A stretch of 64,000 nt of DNA from Candidatus Electrothrix scaldis (GTDB lineage Bacteria > Desulfobacterota > Desulfobulbia > Desulfobulbales > Desulfobulbaceae), in the NCBI GenBank assembly GCA_033584155.1, contig CP138355.1:3109826-3173825 (forward strand). The letters are read 5' to 3'. The position numbers were made by a program, and so were the translations under genes. Below, in pieces: positions 32,688 through 42,300 of this stretch. Within the stretch, counting starts at the first letter, position 1; each line of letters starts with the position of its first letter. The notes beneath the pieces were generated by a model, which saw only the letters and a program-made list of their open reading frames with translations, was not told where the DNA came from and did no database searches.

Positions 32688-34261
32688 AAATCCTCACGAA
32701 CAAGGGCAATCTCTACCCGCAATAATCGGTGTTCATAGGTCCGCTTACTCTCTCCAGGCAATTTGGACAAAGGACGATCAGCACCATAGCCCACTGCCCG
32801 GATCCGGTTCGGATTAATGTGAAATTTCTTCACCAGAAAACTGGCAACAGAGTCGGCTCGCTGCTGCGACAAGGCCCGGTTCTGCTCTGGATCGCCGCGC
32901 AGGCCAGTGTGCCCTTTCACCACTATCCTAAAATTGGGATAATGCTGCAAGCGGGCTACCACTTTTTTCAACACCTCTTCAGCAAAAAGATCAAGCTCTG
33001 ACGAGCCATGCTGAAAGATGATCGGCTCAATCTTCAAGGTTCCCACCTCGCGCAGACGCTCCCAGGCCGCAGCCTCCAACAGCGGAAAAGGAGCGGTCAG
33101 GGAGTTCTTCCCCTGGGCATCATCAGCACCCGGTGTGGTGAAGCCGCTTATCCCCTTGGTATAGAGATCCTGGAGAAAAGAGCTCTTCAGGAGGCGATAG
33201 GGATTCTGGTCCGGCACAGGTGAGGAGGAAAAATCCCCTGCATTGACCAAGGTTGCAGCTGTGGACTCTATGGTATCACTGATCACTTCCTGAGCCGTCC
33301 CCCCAGATTGGGCGCCACCTTGATTAATACCGAACCATGTTTCGCAGTTTTCCAGTAAGGAAGCCCAATGTACCCCCTTGAGCATGGTCTGGGTTGTTTT
33401 GCGAGAAAGACCGGTTTCCTCCACTACATCTTTTTCCAGCAGACTCGGGTTATCCCGGTATTTTTTCAACACCCGAAAATAAGAGCTGAGCAGGGCGTGA
33501 ACCGCCTCGGGTTCATCCTGCATGAAATCCCGATTGACCAGCAGAATATCAACTATAAGCCGCTCGGTGTCCTCTGTGCCCAGTAATTTTATAATATCTC
33601 TTTCTGCCAAGGCCCTGGAAACATCAGGCTCCCAGAGCACGGCTATATCGGCCTTGCCATCCAGCAGCTCCTTGAGAGCTCCTTCCGAGCCAGCGGTCTC
33701 GATCCTGTTACTCTTTTGCCGTGGCAGCAGTTCCGGGACATTAAAATGATCCGCAGCTGCCTTGAGCAGGTAATGGCTGGGGCTGTCCGGGGTAAAGGCG
33801 ATCTTGAGGTCATTTTTCCCCTTCAGGCTATCCAGGCTTTCCGCCTTTTTCTTCCGGGCAATAATGGCGTCCCCACCCTTGGATTCGTCAATCACCGCGA
33901 CAATGGACGCAGGGAAATTGACAGCAGAGCCATTCAGGAGGTAGGAATCCACCGTGGCTACAGCAAGGTCGATTTCCCCCTTATGCAGCTGCTCCATGCG
34001 TGCCCGATAATCCGCCTTATCATCGGTCCAGACCAGATTCCAGCCTTCCCGGCGCATCAGGGTTCGCATTTCATTGGACCGAAGGGGGAAATAGCCTATC
34101 CAGTTATCCAGAGCGAGCCTGATCTTCCCTTTGATCTTGACAGCATCGCTTGTATTAACCTGCTTTTCTGCAACAATACCCGGAAGCAGCAATTTAATAA
34201 CGATCAGTATCCCGGCCCCGAGGACTAAAAGCAGAAGCGCACCTGTTATTTTTTTATTCAT
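32684..34261 (-). CDS. Periplasmic solute-binding domain fused to OmpA-like domain (protein 2)
   Basis: The 525-residue protein has an N-terminal signal anchor (ITGALLLLVLGAGILIVIKLLL), an NMT1/NitT-type solute-binding domain (LALDNWIGYFPLRSNEM, DLAVATVDSYLLNG, IAVLWEPDVSRAL) and a C-terminal OmpA/MotB peptidoglycan-binding domain (VVKGHTGLRGDPEQNRALSQQRADSV, NPNRIRAVGYGADRPLS). It would sit in the inner membrane or periplasm, tied to the cell wall. No ABC permease or ATPase is encoded beside it. It is one of two such fusions flanking a vWA lipoprotein. Confidence 0.82.
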   Translation of the reverse strand: MNKKITGALLLLVLGAGILIVIKLLLPGIVAEKQVNTSDAVKIKGKIRLALDNWIGYFPLRSNEMRTLMRREGWNLVWTDDKADYRARMEQLHKGEIDLAVATVDSYLLNGSAVNFPASIVAVIDESKGGDAIIARKKKAESLDSLKGKNDLKIAFTPDSPSHYLLKAAADHFNVPELLPRQKSNRIETAGSEGALKELLDGKADIAVLWEPDVSRALAERDIIKLLGTEDTERLIVDILLVNRDFMQDEPEAVHALLSSYFRVLKKYRDNPSLLEKDVVEETGLSRKTTQTMLKGVHWASLLENCETWFGINQGGAQSGGTAQEVISDTIESTAATLVNAGDFSSSPVPDQNPYRLLKSSFLQDLYTKGISGFTTPGADDAQGKNSLTAPFPLLEAAAWERLREVGTLKIEPIIFQHGSSELDLFAEEVLKKVVARLQHYPNFRIVVKGHTGLRGDPEQNRALSQQRADSVASFLVKKFHINPNRIRAVGYGADRPLSKLPGESKRTYEHRLLRVEIALVREDF

Positions 34262-34316
34262 GTTGTTTTGAAAATAAACCTAACCGAACAGGTCGAAGTA
34301 TTGCGATTATCTGTAG

Positions 34317-34343
34317 TAGGGGCACGGCGCGCCGTGCCCCTAC
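34317..34343. repeat. REP-like palindrome TAGGGGCACGGCGCGCCGTGCCCCTA
   Basis: A nearly perfect 26-bp palindrome between the vWA and solute-binding/OmpA genes. Same family as 4855 and 12754. It could form a hairpin in the polycistronic transcript and stabilise or attenuate it. Confidence 0.65.
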
Positions 34344-34355
34344 ACAGTATTTGCT

Positions 34356-35147
34356 TCAGAAATCCGTTACGTCATCAAAGGACTCAGATTCCGCCAAGAT
34401 ATCCTGGAGCCCCTGACGAAGTGCCTCTGGATTATCCGCAGCCTTATAAATGGTCCGACCCGGCTGATTAAGGGAATGGGTGGTGGCAATGCAGAAGCCG
34501 ATGGTACTGATAAGGATCGGGGAGCGAGCCAAAACCGCATTGACCGCTCTGGTCAACTCTTCCGGCAGATTTGCCGCCCCGTCCGTTACAATTACCATAT
34601 GGTATTCACCATAGCCTAACTGTCTTCGGGCCTGATCAGTCAGGAGCTCATAGGCCGCCTGCACAGCCTGGGTTAAGGGGGTGGTCGACCCCGGCACAAC
34701 AGTCTGCACCTGCTGGACAAAGGTCTGCCGATCGCCCTGATCCAACTGCTGCCGGACAGCAAAACCCTTTTGATCAAAAACGATAAGCCCCAGATGGGCA
34801 TCTTCAGGCACTGACTGAGCCCAGTCTGCAACAGCCTCCTGGGCAACAGAAACTTTTGTTTTATTGCCGGAACAGCGCTGATCAGCCATGCTGCCGGAGC
34901 CATCAAAAATCATCACATAGTTTTTCCGGGTCCACTGGTCAGCAGGCAGAATATTCTCCTGGTCTTGCTCATTCTCCAGTGGCGGTGGCCAGATACCCGT
35001 ATGCTTCTGCTCAAGCGGCGTTGGCGCCTGTTGCTGCGGCGCAACCTGCTTTTTTTGCGGAGCTGCTGCCTTACGCTGCTGGTTGTCATCACTGCAAGCG
35101 TTGAGAAAAAAGAGAGCTAGGCCAAATAGACAGAGTATTTTTTTCAT
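34356..35147 (-). CDS. vWA-domain lipoprotein
   Basis: The 263-residue protein has a lipoprotein signal (MKKILCLFGLALFFLNACS), a Gln/Ala/Pro-rich linker and a von Willebrand A domain with an intact MIDAS: DGSGSMADQ, then TPLTQAVQAAYE and VIVTDGAANLP. vWA domains bind protein ligands through the metal ion. It lies between the two solute-binding/OmpA fusion genes in the same operon (13 bases after the first), so a shared envelope complex is likely. Confidence 0.85.
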   Translation of the reverse strand: MKKILCLFGLALFFLNACSDDNQQRKAAAPQKKQVAPQQQAPTPLEQKHTGIWPPPLENEQDQENILPADQWTRKNYVMIFDGSGSMADQRCSGNKTKVSVAQEAVADWAQSVPEDAHLGLIVFDQKGFAVRQQLDQGDRQTFVQQVQTVVPGSTTPLTQAVQAAYELLTDQARRQLGYGEYHMVIVTDGAANLPEELTRAVNAVLARSPILISTIGFCIATTHSLNQPGRTIYKAADNPEALRQGLQDILAESESFDDVTDF

Positions 35148-35160
35148 GATAATGCCCTCC

Positions 35161-36897
35161 TTAATCCAAAGGAATAAAGGCTTCTTCTTCCGCCTCTATC
35201 TGGATGATGCGGAAGACAACCCGCATATTACTCAGCCAGTCCTCTTTGGTTTTCGGAGCACAGGGCAACTGACCGCACATGCCAGTGCGGGGGTGCATAA
35301 TGCCATGTCCTATTACCGTGAATTGGCTGGAATCAAGGTTGACTCCCTGAGCCTTGCCAAAGGACATGATGGAGTCCCGTACAGCTATGGCCCTGGTCAG
35401 GCTGAGGTTCTTTGCGGCCTGCTTGGTCCGGGTCAGCACAATCTCGGATTCTTTATTCTTGACCTTGCGCAGGTAGCCCATAGGATCGGAGTGCCCTTCC
35501 ACAGTGATAACGGCCCCACCATAGGTAGAGGCCAAATCAACAACCTTGGCAAAGGCATCACTGTACTGATCTGCTAAAAAAGTGTTCTGATTGGGTTGAA
35601 AAAAAACCTCAAAGGAGAAGAGCTCGCCCTCGCTCAGGGTGCCGAGATTCTGCTTTTGGGCAACCACCTGAGCCACCGCCTTGGTATTGAATCGCGGGGA
35701 CTCGACATTATCAACTCCAGCCAAACCTTTTCGGAGAGCGCTATAATCCCAATCAGCCTGCTGCAAAACAATCTTGCGGCTCAGTAAGCCACCGGTGATA
35801 AAGGCCCCCTGCACTTCGTCCGTAAGGCGTTGCATGTTTCTCGGCCAGTTTTTATCTGTAAAAAACTTCACATTGCCGGGAAAGCCGACAAATTCGCAGT
35901 CACCGTACAGGGCCTCGGCATCTGCGGTGGCCGCCGCACTGTCGAGCAGAATCTCGGCCGCAGCACTTACGGTCTTCTTATACTCCGCAAGACGGGTTTT
36001 CTTCTTCTTAAAGAGCGCCTTCAGGTCCTGTTCCGCCAAGAGAAGGCCGTGGACAAAATTCTGGACCTCCTTCCTATGGGCTGAAAAATAATCGCTACGC
36101 ACCGCGTAGACATCCGCGATGATGCGATTGGCGCTCTTGGTGGAAAGCATGATCTTTGCACCCTTGACCGAGCCTTCCGCTCCGGTACCCACTGTGCCGT
36201 TAGAGGTCAGCATGAGGCCATCCGGAATAATCACCATTGCCGCATCCACCTCTTTGGAATACAGGGCTTCGGCAGGAGTGTTATCTGTGCCGGTGAGATC
36301 GTTCACCCATTTTATGCTCACATCGGACATCTTCAGGCCTGCATCGCGGAGTAGTTTGGCCAGATAATCAACATGGGGACCATAGGCCTGAAGGGCAATG
36401 GTCTTCCCTTTCAGATCCTTAGCAGAGTTGATGCCTGATTTGACCACCAGGCAGTCACCGCCATTACTCCAGGTCATTTGGTAGATAATGACTGGTTTGG
36501 TGCGCGGGTCTTGGTTGAGCAGCTCTGTCGCCATATTGATCATACCCATCGTGCCCCGCAAATATGGGGTTTCTCCCTGCATATAGGCCTTGACCTGCTG
36601 TCTGAAGTCATCGCTGCGAACGAGTTCGAGCTGGAGATTTTGTTTGGCAAAAATGGAATTTGCTGCTGTGTTCCGATTATTGCCGTTGGCAAGGATGGTG
36701 GCGATGTCCCCGCCCCAGGTAATCAGAGGCACCCGGACCGCTCCGCCAGTTTTCACATCCTGGACCTGCGCCTTGACCGCATCTGTCAGAGGCGGTGCCT
36801 TGACATACTGCACGGCAAAGCAAATGCCTGACCAGCCCGTAAGAGCTACAGTCAGTATAATCATCCTCAGGAGTTGCTGTACAATTCTTGTCAACAT
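35161..36897 (-). CDS. Periplasmic solute-binding domain fused to OmpA-like domain (protein 1)
   Basis: The 578-residue protein has a signal peptide ending GWSGICFA, then a NitT/TauT-type solute-binding domain (VPLITWGGDIATILANG, VVKSGINSAKDLKGKTIALQ, EVDAAMVIIPDGLML), then a C-terminal OmpA domain (FFQPNQNTFLADQYSDAFAKVVDL, VEGHSDPMGYLRK, VRDSIMSFGKAQGV, VIGHG). It is the first gene of the cluster running to the TelA-family gene. The ligand is unknown. With no transporter genes nearby, it may act as a periplasmic sensor or cell-wall-tethered ligand buffer. Confidence 0.82.
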   Translation of the reverse strand: MLTRIVQQLLRMIILTVALTGWSGICFAVQYVKAPPLTDAVKAQVQDVKTGGAVRVPLITWGGDIATILANGNNRNTAANSIFAKQNLQLELVRSDDFRQQVKAYMQGETPYLRGTMGMINMATELLNQDPRTKPVIIYQMTWSNGGDCLVVKSGINSAKDLKGKTIALQAYGPHVDYLAKLLRDAGLKMSDVSIKWVNDLTGTDNTPAEALYSKEVDAAMVIIPDGLMLTSNGTVGTGAEGSVKGAKIMLSTKSANRIIADVYAVRSDYFSAHRKEVQNFVHGLLLAEQDLKALFKKKKTRLAEYKKTVSAAAEILLDSAAATADAEALYGDCEFVGFPGNVKFFTDKNWPRNMQRLTDEVQGAFITGGLLSRKIVLQQADWDYSALRKGLAGVDNVESPRFNTKAVAQVVAQKQNLGTLSEGELFSFEVFFQPNQNTFLADQYSDAFAKVVDLASTYGGAVITVEGHSDPMGYLRKVKNKESEIVLTRTKQAAKNLSLTRAIAVRDSIMSFGKAQGVNLDSSQFTVIGHGIMHPRTGMCGQLPCAPKTKEDWLSNMRVVFRIIQIEAEEEAFIPLD

Positions 36898-36964
36898 TCG
36901 TTGTTCTCCATTTGTTCAGAAATGTTATAAAAAAAACAGGGAGACTCCCTGATGCTCAGACAGA

Positions 36965-37486
36965 TTATTGGATAAGTGCGGGCTGTTGCCCCTTTTGTAA
37001 GGCTCGAGCCAGGAATTCAAGCTCAACCATATCAACATATTCGGGTCTGGACTCAAACGCCAGCACTTTCAAGGAGCGGAAGTACATATTCACGCGACCT
37101 ATGAGGTACATCAAGGCGGTTGAGGAAAAGGTGGCCTCGTTGAGGACTGAGCCGTTGTTGGAGACGATCAGTTTGTTGATGTTATCAGCGCGTTCAAGGA
37201 TCTCAGGCAGGCTGAAGAGATAATCTATCTGGCTGATCAGGAAATCAAAGGAAACATGGGCAGTGGACATCTGGGAAGGCAGGTTGCAACCGAGACACCG
37301 GGCCCAGCGACAGGTCTGGGAATAGAACACGATAAACAGGATAAAACCTTTATCCGACTCCTGAAACCACCACTGGGCCGGCCGAGTGGGGTCGTGCTCT
37401 TCAGCGCTATTGAAGGTGTATTCCTTTGCTGCCTTTTGGGTGCCATGCAAAATCTGCCTGGTCATTATATCAGCGTCATTCTCCAT
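36965..37486 (-). pseudogene. Truncated radical-SAM protein
   Basis: A 173-residue frame. The N-terminal part has a cysteine cluster CRWARCLGC that could hold a [4Fe-4S] cluster, followed by NLPSQMSTAHVSFDFLISQIDYLF and a segment ending YVDMVELEFLARALQKGQQPALIQ, where homologous radical-SAM proteins (350 residues or more) would continue into the rest of the barrel. No continuation is visible in any frame downstream; the solute-binding/OmpA gene starts 67 bases later. I read it as the 5' remnant of a longer gene, possibly cut when the downstream cluster arrived. Confidence 0.6.
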
Positions 37487-37676
37487 AGAGTAACTTTGTT
37501 ATCAGGTTGTTGGATATCTTTTGACGATAGTTCGCAGGGGAGAGGCTGTCAAGGGGGAAAGGTTAGCCTTTAGCTTCAGCTTGATATGCGACTGCATCTC
37601 CAACTCTCCATACTATCTTCGCAGTCTTTGCTTAACCATTTTTTGCCCCGCCTTAACCATCCTATGCTGCTTAATA

Positions 37677-39350
37677 CCTAAATCCTGCAATTAGTTGAAA
37701 GGGTATCGTAAAAATAGTATAATCCTCAATATGTTAAAGGTAAAATTACTACAGAAGAGGGTCACTATTTTTATGAAGTCTAAACAGAATAAACGATCTG
37801 CCCGAGTCTCGCCCAAAAAAATACAAATTAATAAAGGAGCAAAAGGGGTTACAGCACAGGCAGGCTTGATTCCTGCCGTAAAGTTCCTGCAAAAACATAA
37901 TGTTGGCCAGCTTATCCAGGAAACTTTAGAACATCAACGCGGAGCCACCGCCACTTATGATGCAGTTGATATAATATTTCTCCCTTTGATAGCTATTATC
38001 GGCGGAGCTCGTTCTATCAGCAATATTGCAACAGTCTGGGCAGATAGCGTACTTTGCCGGATAGCAGGATGGCGGTTAATCCCGGACGAAACAACCTTTG
38101 GCCGCCTTTTTCGAACATTCAGCTATCGTCATATCAATAACCTGGAAGTTCTTAATCATCGGTTGCGTGCTCGCATGTGGCGTAAGGGATTGCGATCCGG
38201 GAAAAGTAAAGTCGGTGCAGCCCACTGTCTGGTTGTTGATGTGGATTCCACAGAAAAGACGGTATACGGTTCTCAGCAAGGAGCGGCCAAAGGGTTTAAT
38301 CCACATAAACGCGGTGCAAAATCGTATCATCCTCTGCTTGCATTTTGCGCTGAAAGCAAAGAGATATTGCAAGGGTGGCTTCGATGCGGCAATGCCTATA
38401 CAAGTAATGGTATTGTCGAGTTTACCAAGCAACTTCTGGCACACCTTCCCAATGGAACCCGGATTTTGTTCAGGGGCGACAGCGGTTTTTTTGTTGGTGC
38501 CCTGCTTGATCTTTTGGATCAGTATGGTCATAGTTACCTGATCAAGGTTAAGCTCAAGGGGCTGGTCACCCTTCTGTCCAAACAATCCTGGGAGCCGGTC
38601 CCCGGGCAGGCCGGTTGGGAACAATGTATCTTTTTTCATAAATGTACGACCTGGTCTTCGACCCGACTCTTTGTTGCGGTCCGCAGAGAGAAACCGGCTG
38701 ACCCGGCAAAACCAGCGACCCTGTTTGAGATGAAGGAGTTCGATTACTTCTGTTATGTGGTCAGTGAGATTGCTGATCCATGGCAGGTCCACAAACGATA
38801 CGGCCAACGAGCAACTTGTGAAACCTGGATTGAGGAAGCAAAAAACCAGACTGCGTTGGTACATATCAAGACAGAAGATTTCTGGGCAAATAGTGTGTTG
38901 TTTCAAACTGCTATTCTGGCATACAACACGATACGATGGATGGCTTTATTGAGCGGTAATGCTGTATTACGTCGCTGGGAGCCAGGTACAATTCGTACAT
39001 TTCTCGTTCGGGTGGCTGGGAAGTATACTACTGGTGGACGGCAGCAAAAGCTATTTGTTCCCGAACGAATGCTGTATTCCACTCAGTGGGATGACTGGGT
39101 GGCGGTGGGGCTGTACTGACCAGCACTACTACCTCTTTTTTTGAAATATTTTTTTCCATCAACAGGATTAGTGCGTCTTGTGGGGCAAAATATTCTACTT
39201 GATCAGCCTTAAAGAGGCATCTGCTTATCTGGAAACAGCACTTTTCGGTGTTTTTTACTATCAACTGATAACTATTTTCAGAATTTTTGGTTTTCTACAA
39301 CACCAAATGGTTAGTCATTTGAGCCAAAAAGATCAATTGCAGGATTTAGG
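37677..39350 (+). mobile_element. IS1380-family insertion sequence, copy 2 (1,674 bp)
   Basis: Terminal inverted repeats CCTAAATCCTGCAATT lie at 37677-37692 and, inverted, ending at 39350. The target duplication TAATA is at 37672-37676 and 39351-39355. The internal sequence is near-identical to copy 1 at 9749-11423, in the opposite orientation. It is inserted into the last codons of the CHAT-SIR2-STAND gene. Confidence 0.95.
37773..39119 (+). CDS. IS1380-family transposase (copy 2)
   Basis: Same protein as the copy at 9981-11327; start chosen at MKSKQNKRS for the same reason. The catalytic regions VVDVDSTEK, LFRGDSGFF and CETWIEEAKN are intact. Identity between the copies, down to flanking non-coding sequence inside the element, shows recent movement. 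Confidence 0.9.
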   Translation: MKSKQNKRSARVSPKKIQINKGAKGVTAQAGLIPAVKFLQKHNVGQLIQETLEHQRGATATYDAVDIIFLPLIAIIGGARSISNIATVWADSVLCRIAGWRLIPDETTFGRLFRTFSYRHINNLEVLNHRLRARMWRKGLRSGKSKVGAAHCLVVDVDSTEKTVYGSQQGAAKGFNPHKRGAKSYHPLLAFCAESKEILQGWLRCGNAYTSNGIVEFTKQLLAHLPNGTRILFRGDSGFFVGALLDLLDQYGHSYLIKVKLKGLVTLLSKQSWEPVPGQAGWEQCIFFHKCTTWSSTRLFVAVRREKPADPAKPATLFEMKEFDYFCYVVSEIADPWQVHKRYGQRATCETWIEEAKNQTALVHIKTEDFWANSVLFQTAILAYNTIRWMALLSGNAVLRRWEPGTIRTFLVRVAGKYTTGGRQQKLFVPERMLYSTQWDDWVAVGLY

Positions 39351-42300
39351 TAATAAGAAAATTAATGTATTCACTGAAATCCTGATTATCCGGCAGGGGA
39401 TAATTGCGTGCATCATAGGGTTGGCCGGTGGGGTTAGCTAGTTCCTCAAATCGGTATTGGAGAAAACGATAATGGTGTTTCTCCGTGAGATCTAAACCCC
39501 GCTGATATATCTCTGAGAATTTATCAGCGCCATGTTGCTGAAGAAACTTAGCATGAAAATAGAGAGCTTCAACATGATAATAGCGAATATGCCAGAGATG
39601 CTCTGCTGCTTCTTGATAAAGCTGGTCTGTGAGTTCAGTGTCTGATTCGACAAAAGCCAACATGAGTTGTTTTAGCCCTCTAGTATAGGGATTAACGATA
39701 ACCAGAGGTTTAATTTTTTCTTTCGGTAATGGCTCTAGCTTTGCACGGGTGTAGCTGACCTGCATTTTTTCAATATGATTTTTTTCATGCTGTATTTCAA
39801 GATAGCTATCAATTTTTTCAATCTGAATTTCATCTAGATTCGTCAATAGCTCAAAAGTAAAAAAATCTTCCTGACATAATTTTGCTAAGTTAGAATCGTA
39901 TTCACCAATATACAACAGGACATCTGGATAGCTACCAGTTTCATGACGTTGTTTCTGCGAAGAATATTCTGCTGCCCAAAGAACGTTACCTTCCATAATA
40001 TAAATATCTAATGCATTTTCAGCTAACAGCTCTTCACTAACAATTTCCCTGTTCAACGAACTAATCTTTCCTAGTGGCAATAAACATTGGAGTACTGCAA
40101 AAGATTGATCAAACTCACCATTATAATATCTAGACCATTGCAAGATAACTTCAGCGCATTTTCTCTCATTTCCTTGAAATAGATTGTTTTTTTTCGTTAA
40201 TTCAGAAACGAAACCATCTAGCGAACAAATATCCACAAATAAAACTGCTGAATCATCAAGATAGTCCAATAATTCTTCATTATTCGCTTCGAAGAGATCG
40301 CAATACCTAATTGCGGCAAGAAAATTCCTCTGCTGGCTACTGAATATTTTTAATGCACGACTTTGACTCGATGATCTACTTCTACCGTCAATGAGTGCTG
40401 CAATTAATCTGCGATTATAAAAAAATGCATTACGATAAAGTGGAGCGAGATCTTTCCGTTGTTGAATCATAGCCTGAGCAAAACGACCAATAATAGACTG
40501 ATGTTTGAGCTGCCCACCGTTATTTTCAATCATCGATTTATCATGTAAGGCTTTGACCATTCTATCTGTAATCAGCAAAGGAAGCTGTTTTTCCTTCTTT
40601 TCCGTCTTACTGGTCAATCTCTTGAACTCTTCCAGATCAATTCCATCAGGAAACAGTGAGAGCAGCTCAAAAATTATTTTCTCCTGTTCACTCAAATGCC
40701 GATAAGAATAAAGTATGGACCCGTAGATTGAACGCTTTCGATCAATATTACGGTCAGACTCACTATCAAAGATATTAAGTTCTTCATCGCTGATGGTGCT
40801 GAAGAGATCATCTTCCAACTCCTCCTTCAACTTTTCCAAACTCTTCCCCTTGGGCAGGTTGGCTGTAATCAACTTGATAGCCAGCGGATTATTATCCAAA
40901 ATCCTGCTGAGGATTTCCTGACGCAACAGCTCCACCTCATTCTCAGCAGCAGTAAAGTTGGCTTGAAACAGCTCAACTGCCTCATCCGTGACCATCGGGC
41001 GGATGGTGTACTCTTTCTCCGCCTCTACTCCCAGCACCTCCCTGGAGGTAACCACGACCTTGGCATAATCCGTCACCTTACCGAGAATCTCTTTGATTTT
41101 CTCCGTATCTTCAAGATGGAGCAACGGCTCGAAATTATCAAAGATGACCAGGCGCTCCTTGCCATCATAATGATCACGGAGATGCTGCCAGGGGGCCTCA
41201 GCCAACTCCAAGCCAAAGACCGTAGCCGCCTTGAACTGAAACAGCTTGCTGTCCGTGACAGGTTCGCAGTCAATGAAATGGATACCACCGGGAAACTGCG
41301 CACGATCAGCCAGGGCCACAGCGATTTTTTTCACCGTGTGCGTTTTGCCGATCCCGCCAGAACCTTTGATGGTCAGGATTTCCCCTTCACCCATTTCCAT
41401 AAGCTCACGACAGATATTTTTCAGATCGTCACTGCGCCCCACAAAACCGTTAAGCACCTTATGATCGATGCTGTCAGGAAGCGGCGTTTTTTCCTTCTGG
41501 AGATTGTTTCCGGGAATCTTTGTGTTCAAGGGATGAAGCACAAAAGCGTCTGGGTTCAGGATGATGTAATCTTTGAAGTATTCGAGATTATTTTTCTGGA
41601 AGAGCTGGAAGCCGACCGCCTGAAAGAGCTTTTTATCCTCCGAAGGAAAAACTAAAGTCAGGAGCTGGATACCTGCAATGCTCTCTTCATCAGGAAGCTG
41701 ATCAACAAAGAAAAACAGCCCGTTGGTTGTCTCATTACCAATATTGTCCACCAGGTCCTCAAAACTGATTCGCTCACTACAAAGGTAGTCGTTTTCTATG
41801 AGCAACTTACCCTTGACCACCTTGGTCAGAATCAAGATGTAGTCATAGCCTTGTAAATCATTGAGATTCGCAATGCTCAGACTGTAGTGATCAATATGAT
41901 TCTTAATTCTCCGGAATTCCTTGAGTTGCCAATACTCCTGCTCGTTATCCAATGGACTGGCAGAAAGCAGGACGATTCGGACGGTTTCTTTCTTGTTTTT
42001 TACCGGACTCGGGGCGGGCTCTTCTTCGCGCACCTTATCTGGTTCTTCTGAAAGCAGAGTGGGCTCCGGGACGGCAGGCTGGACAATTTCCTGAATGAGA
42101 CCCAACAAGGGTTCACCAAAGGAAGAAAAAGTCACCAGTTTAAGTGGTATTCCTTCTATTTTCTGCTCAATAGCCGCCTTGTTCTCCTCCCGAACCAGTG
42201 CATAATGCGGTCCGGTATTTTTATCAAACAACTCGTACTGTTTGACCATTTCCTGAAGGAGTTCGGCATCCTCAAGGCTGCAACCCACAAAGAGGAGGAT

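Noticed and set aside
39178-39441. 87-residue frame at the end of IS1380 copy 2, also seen near 9750-9920
   Set aside because: It lies inside the IS and reads out through the inverted repeat; it only appears to start a host protein because the chimeric frame runs into the interrupted gene.
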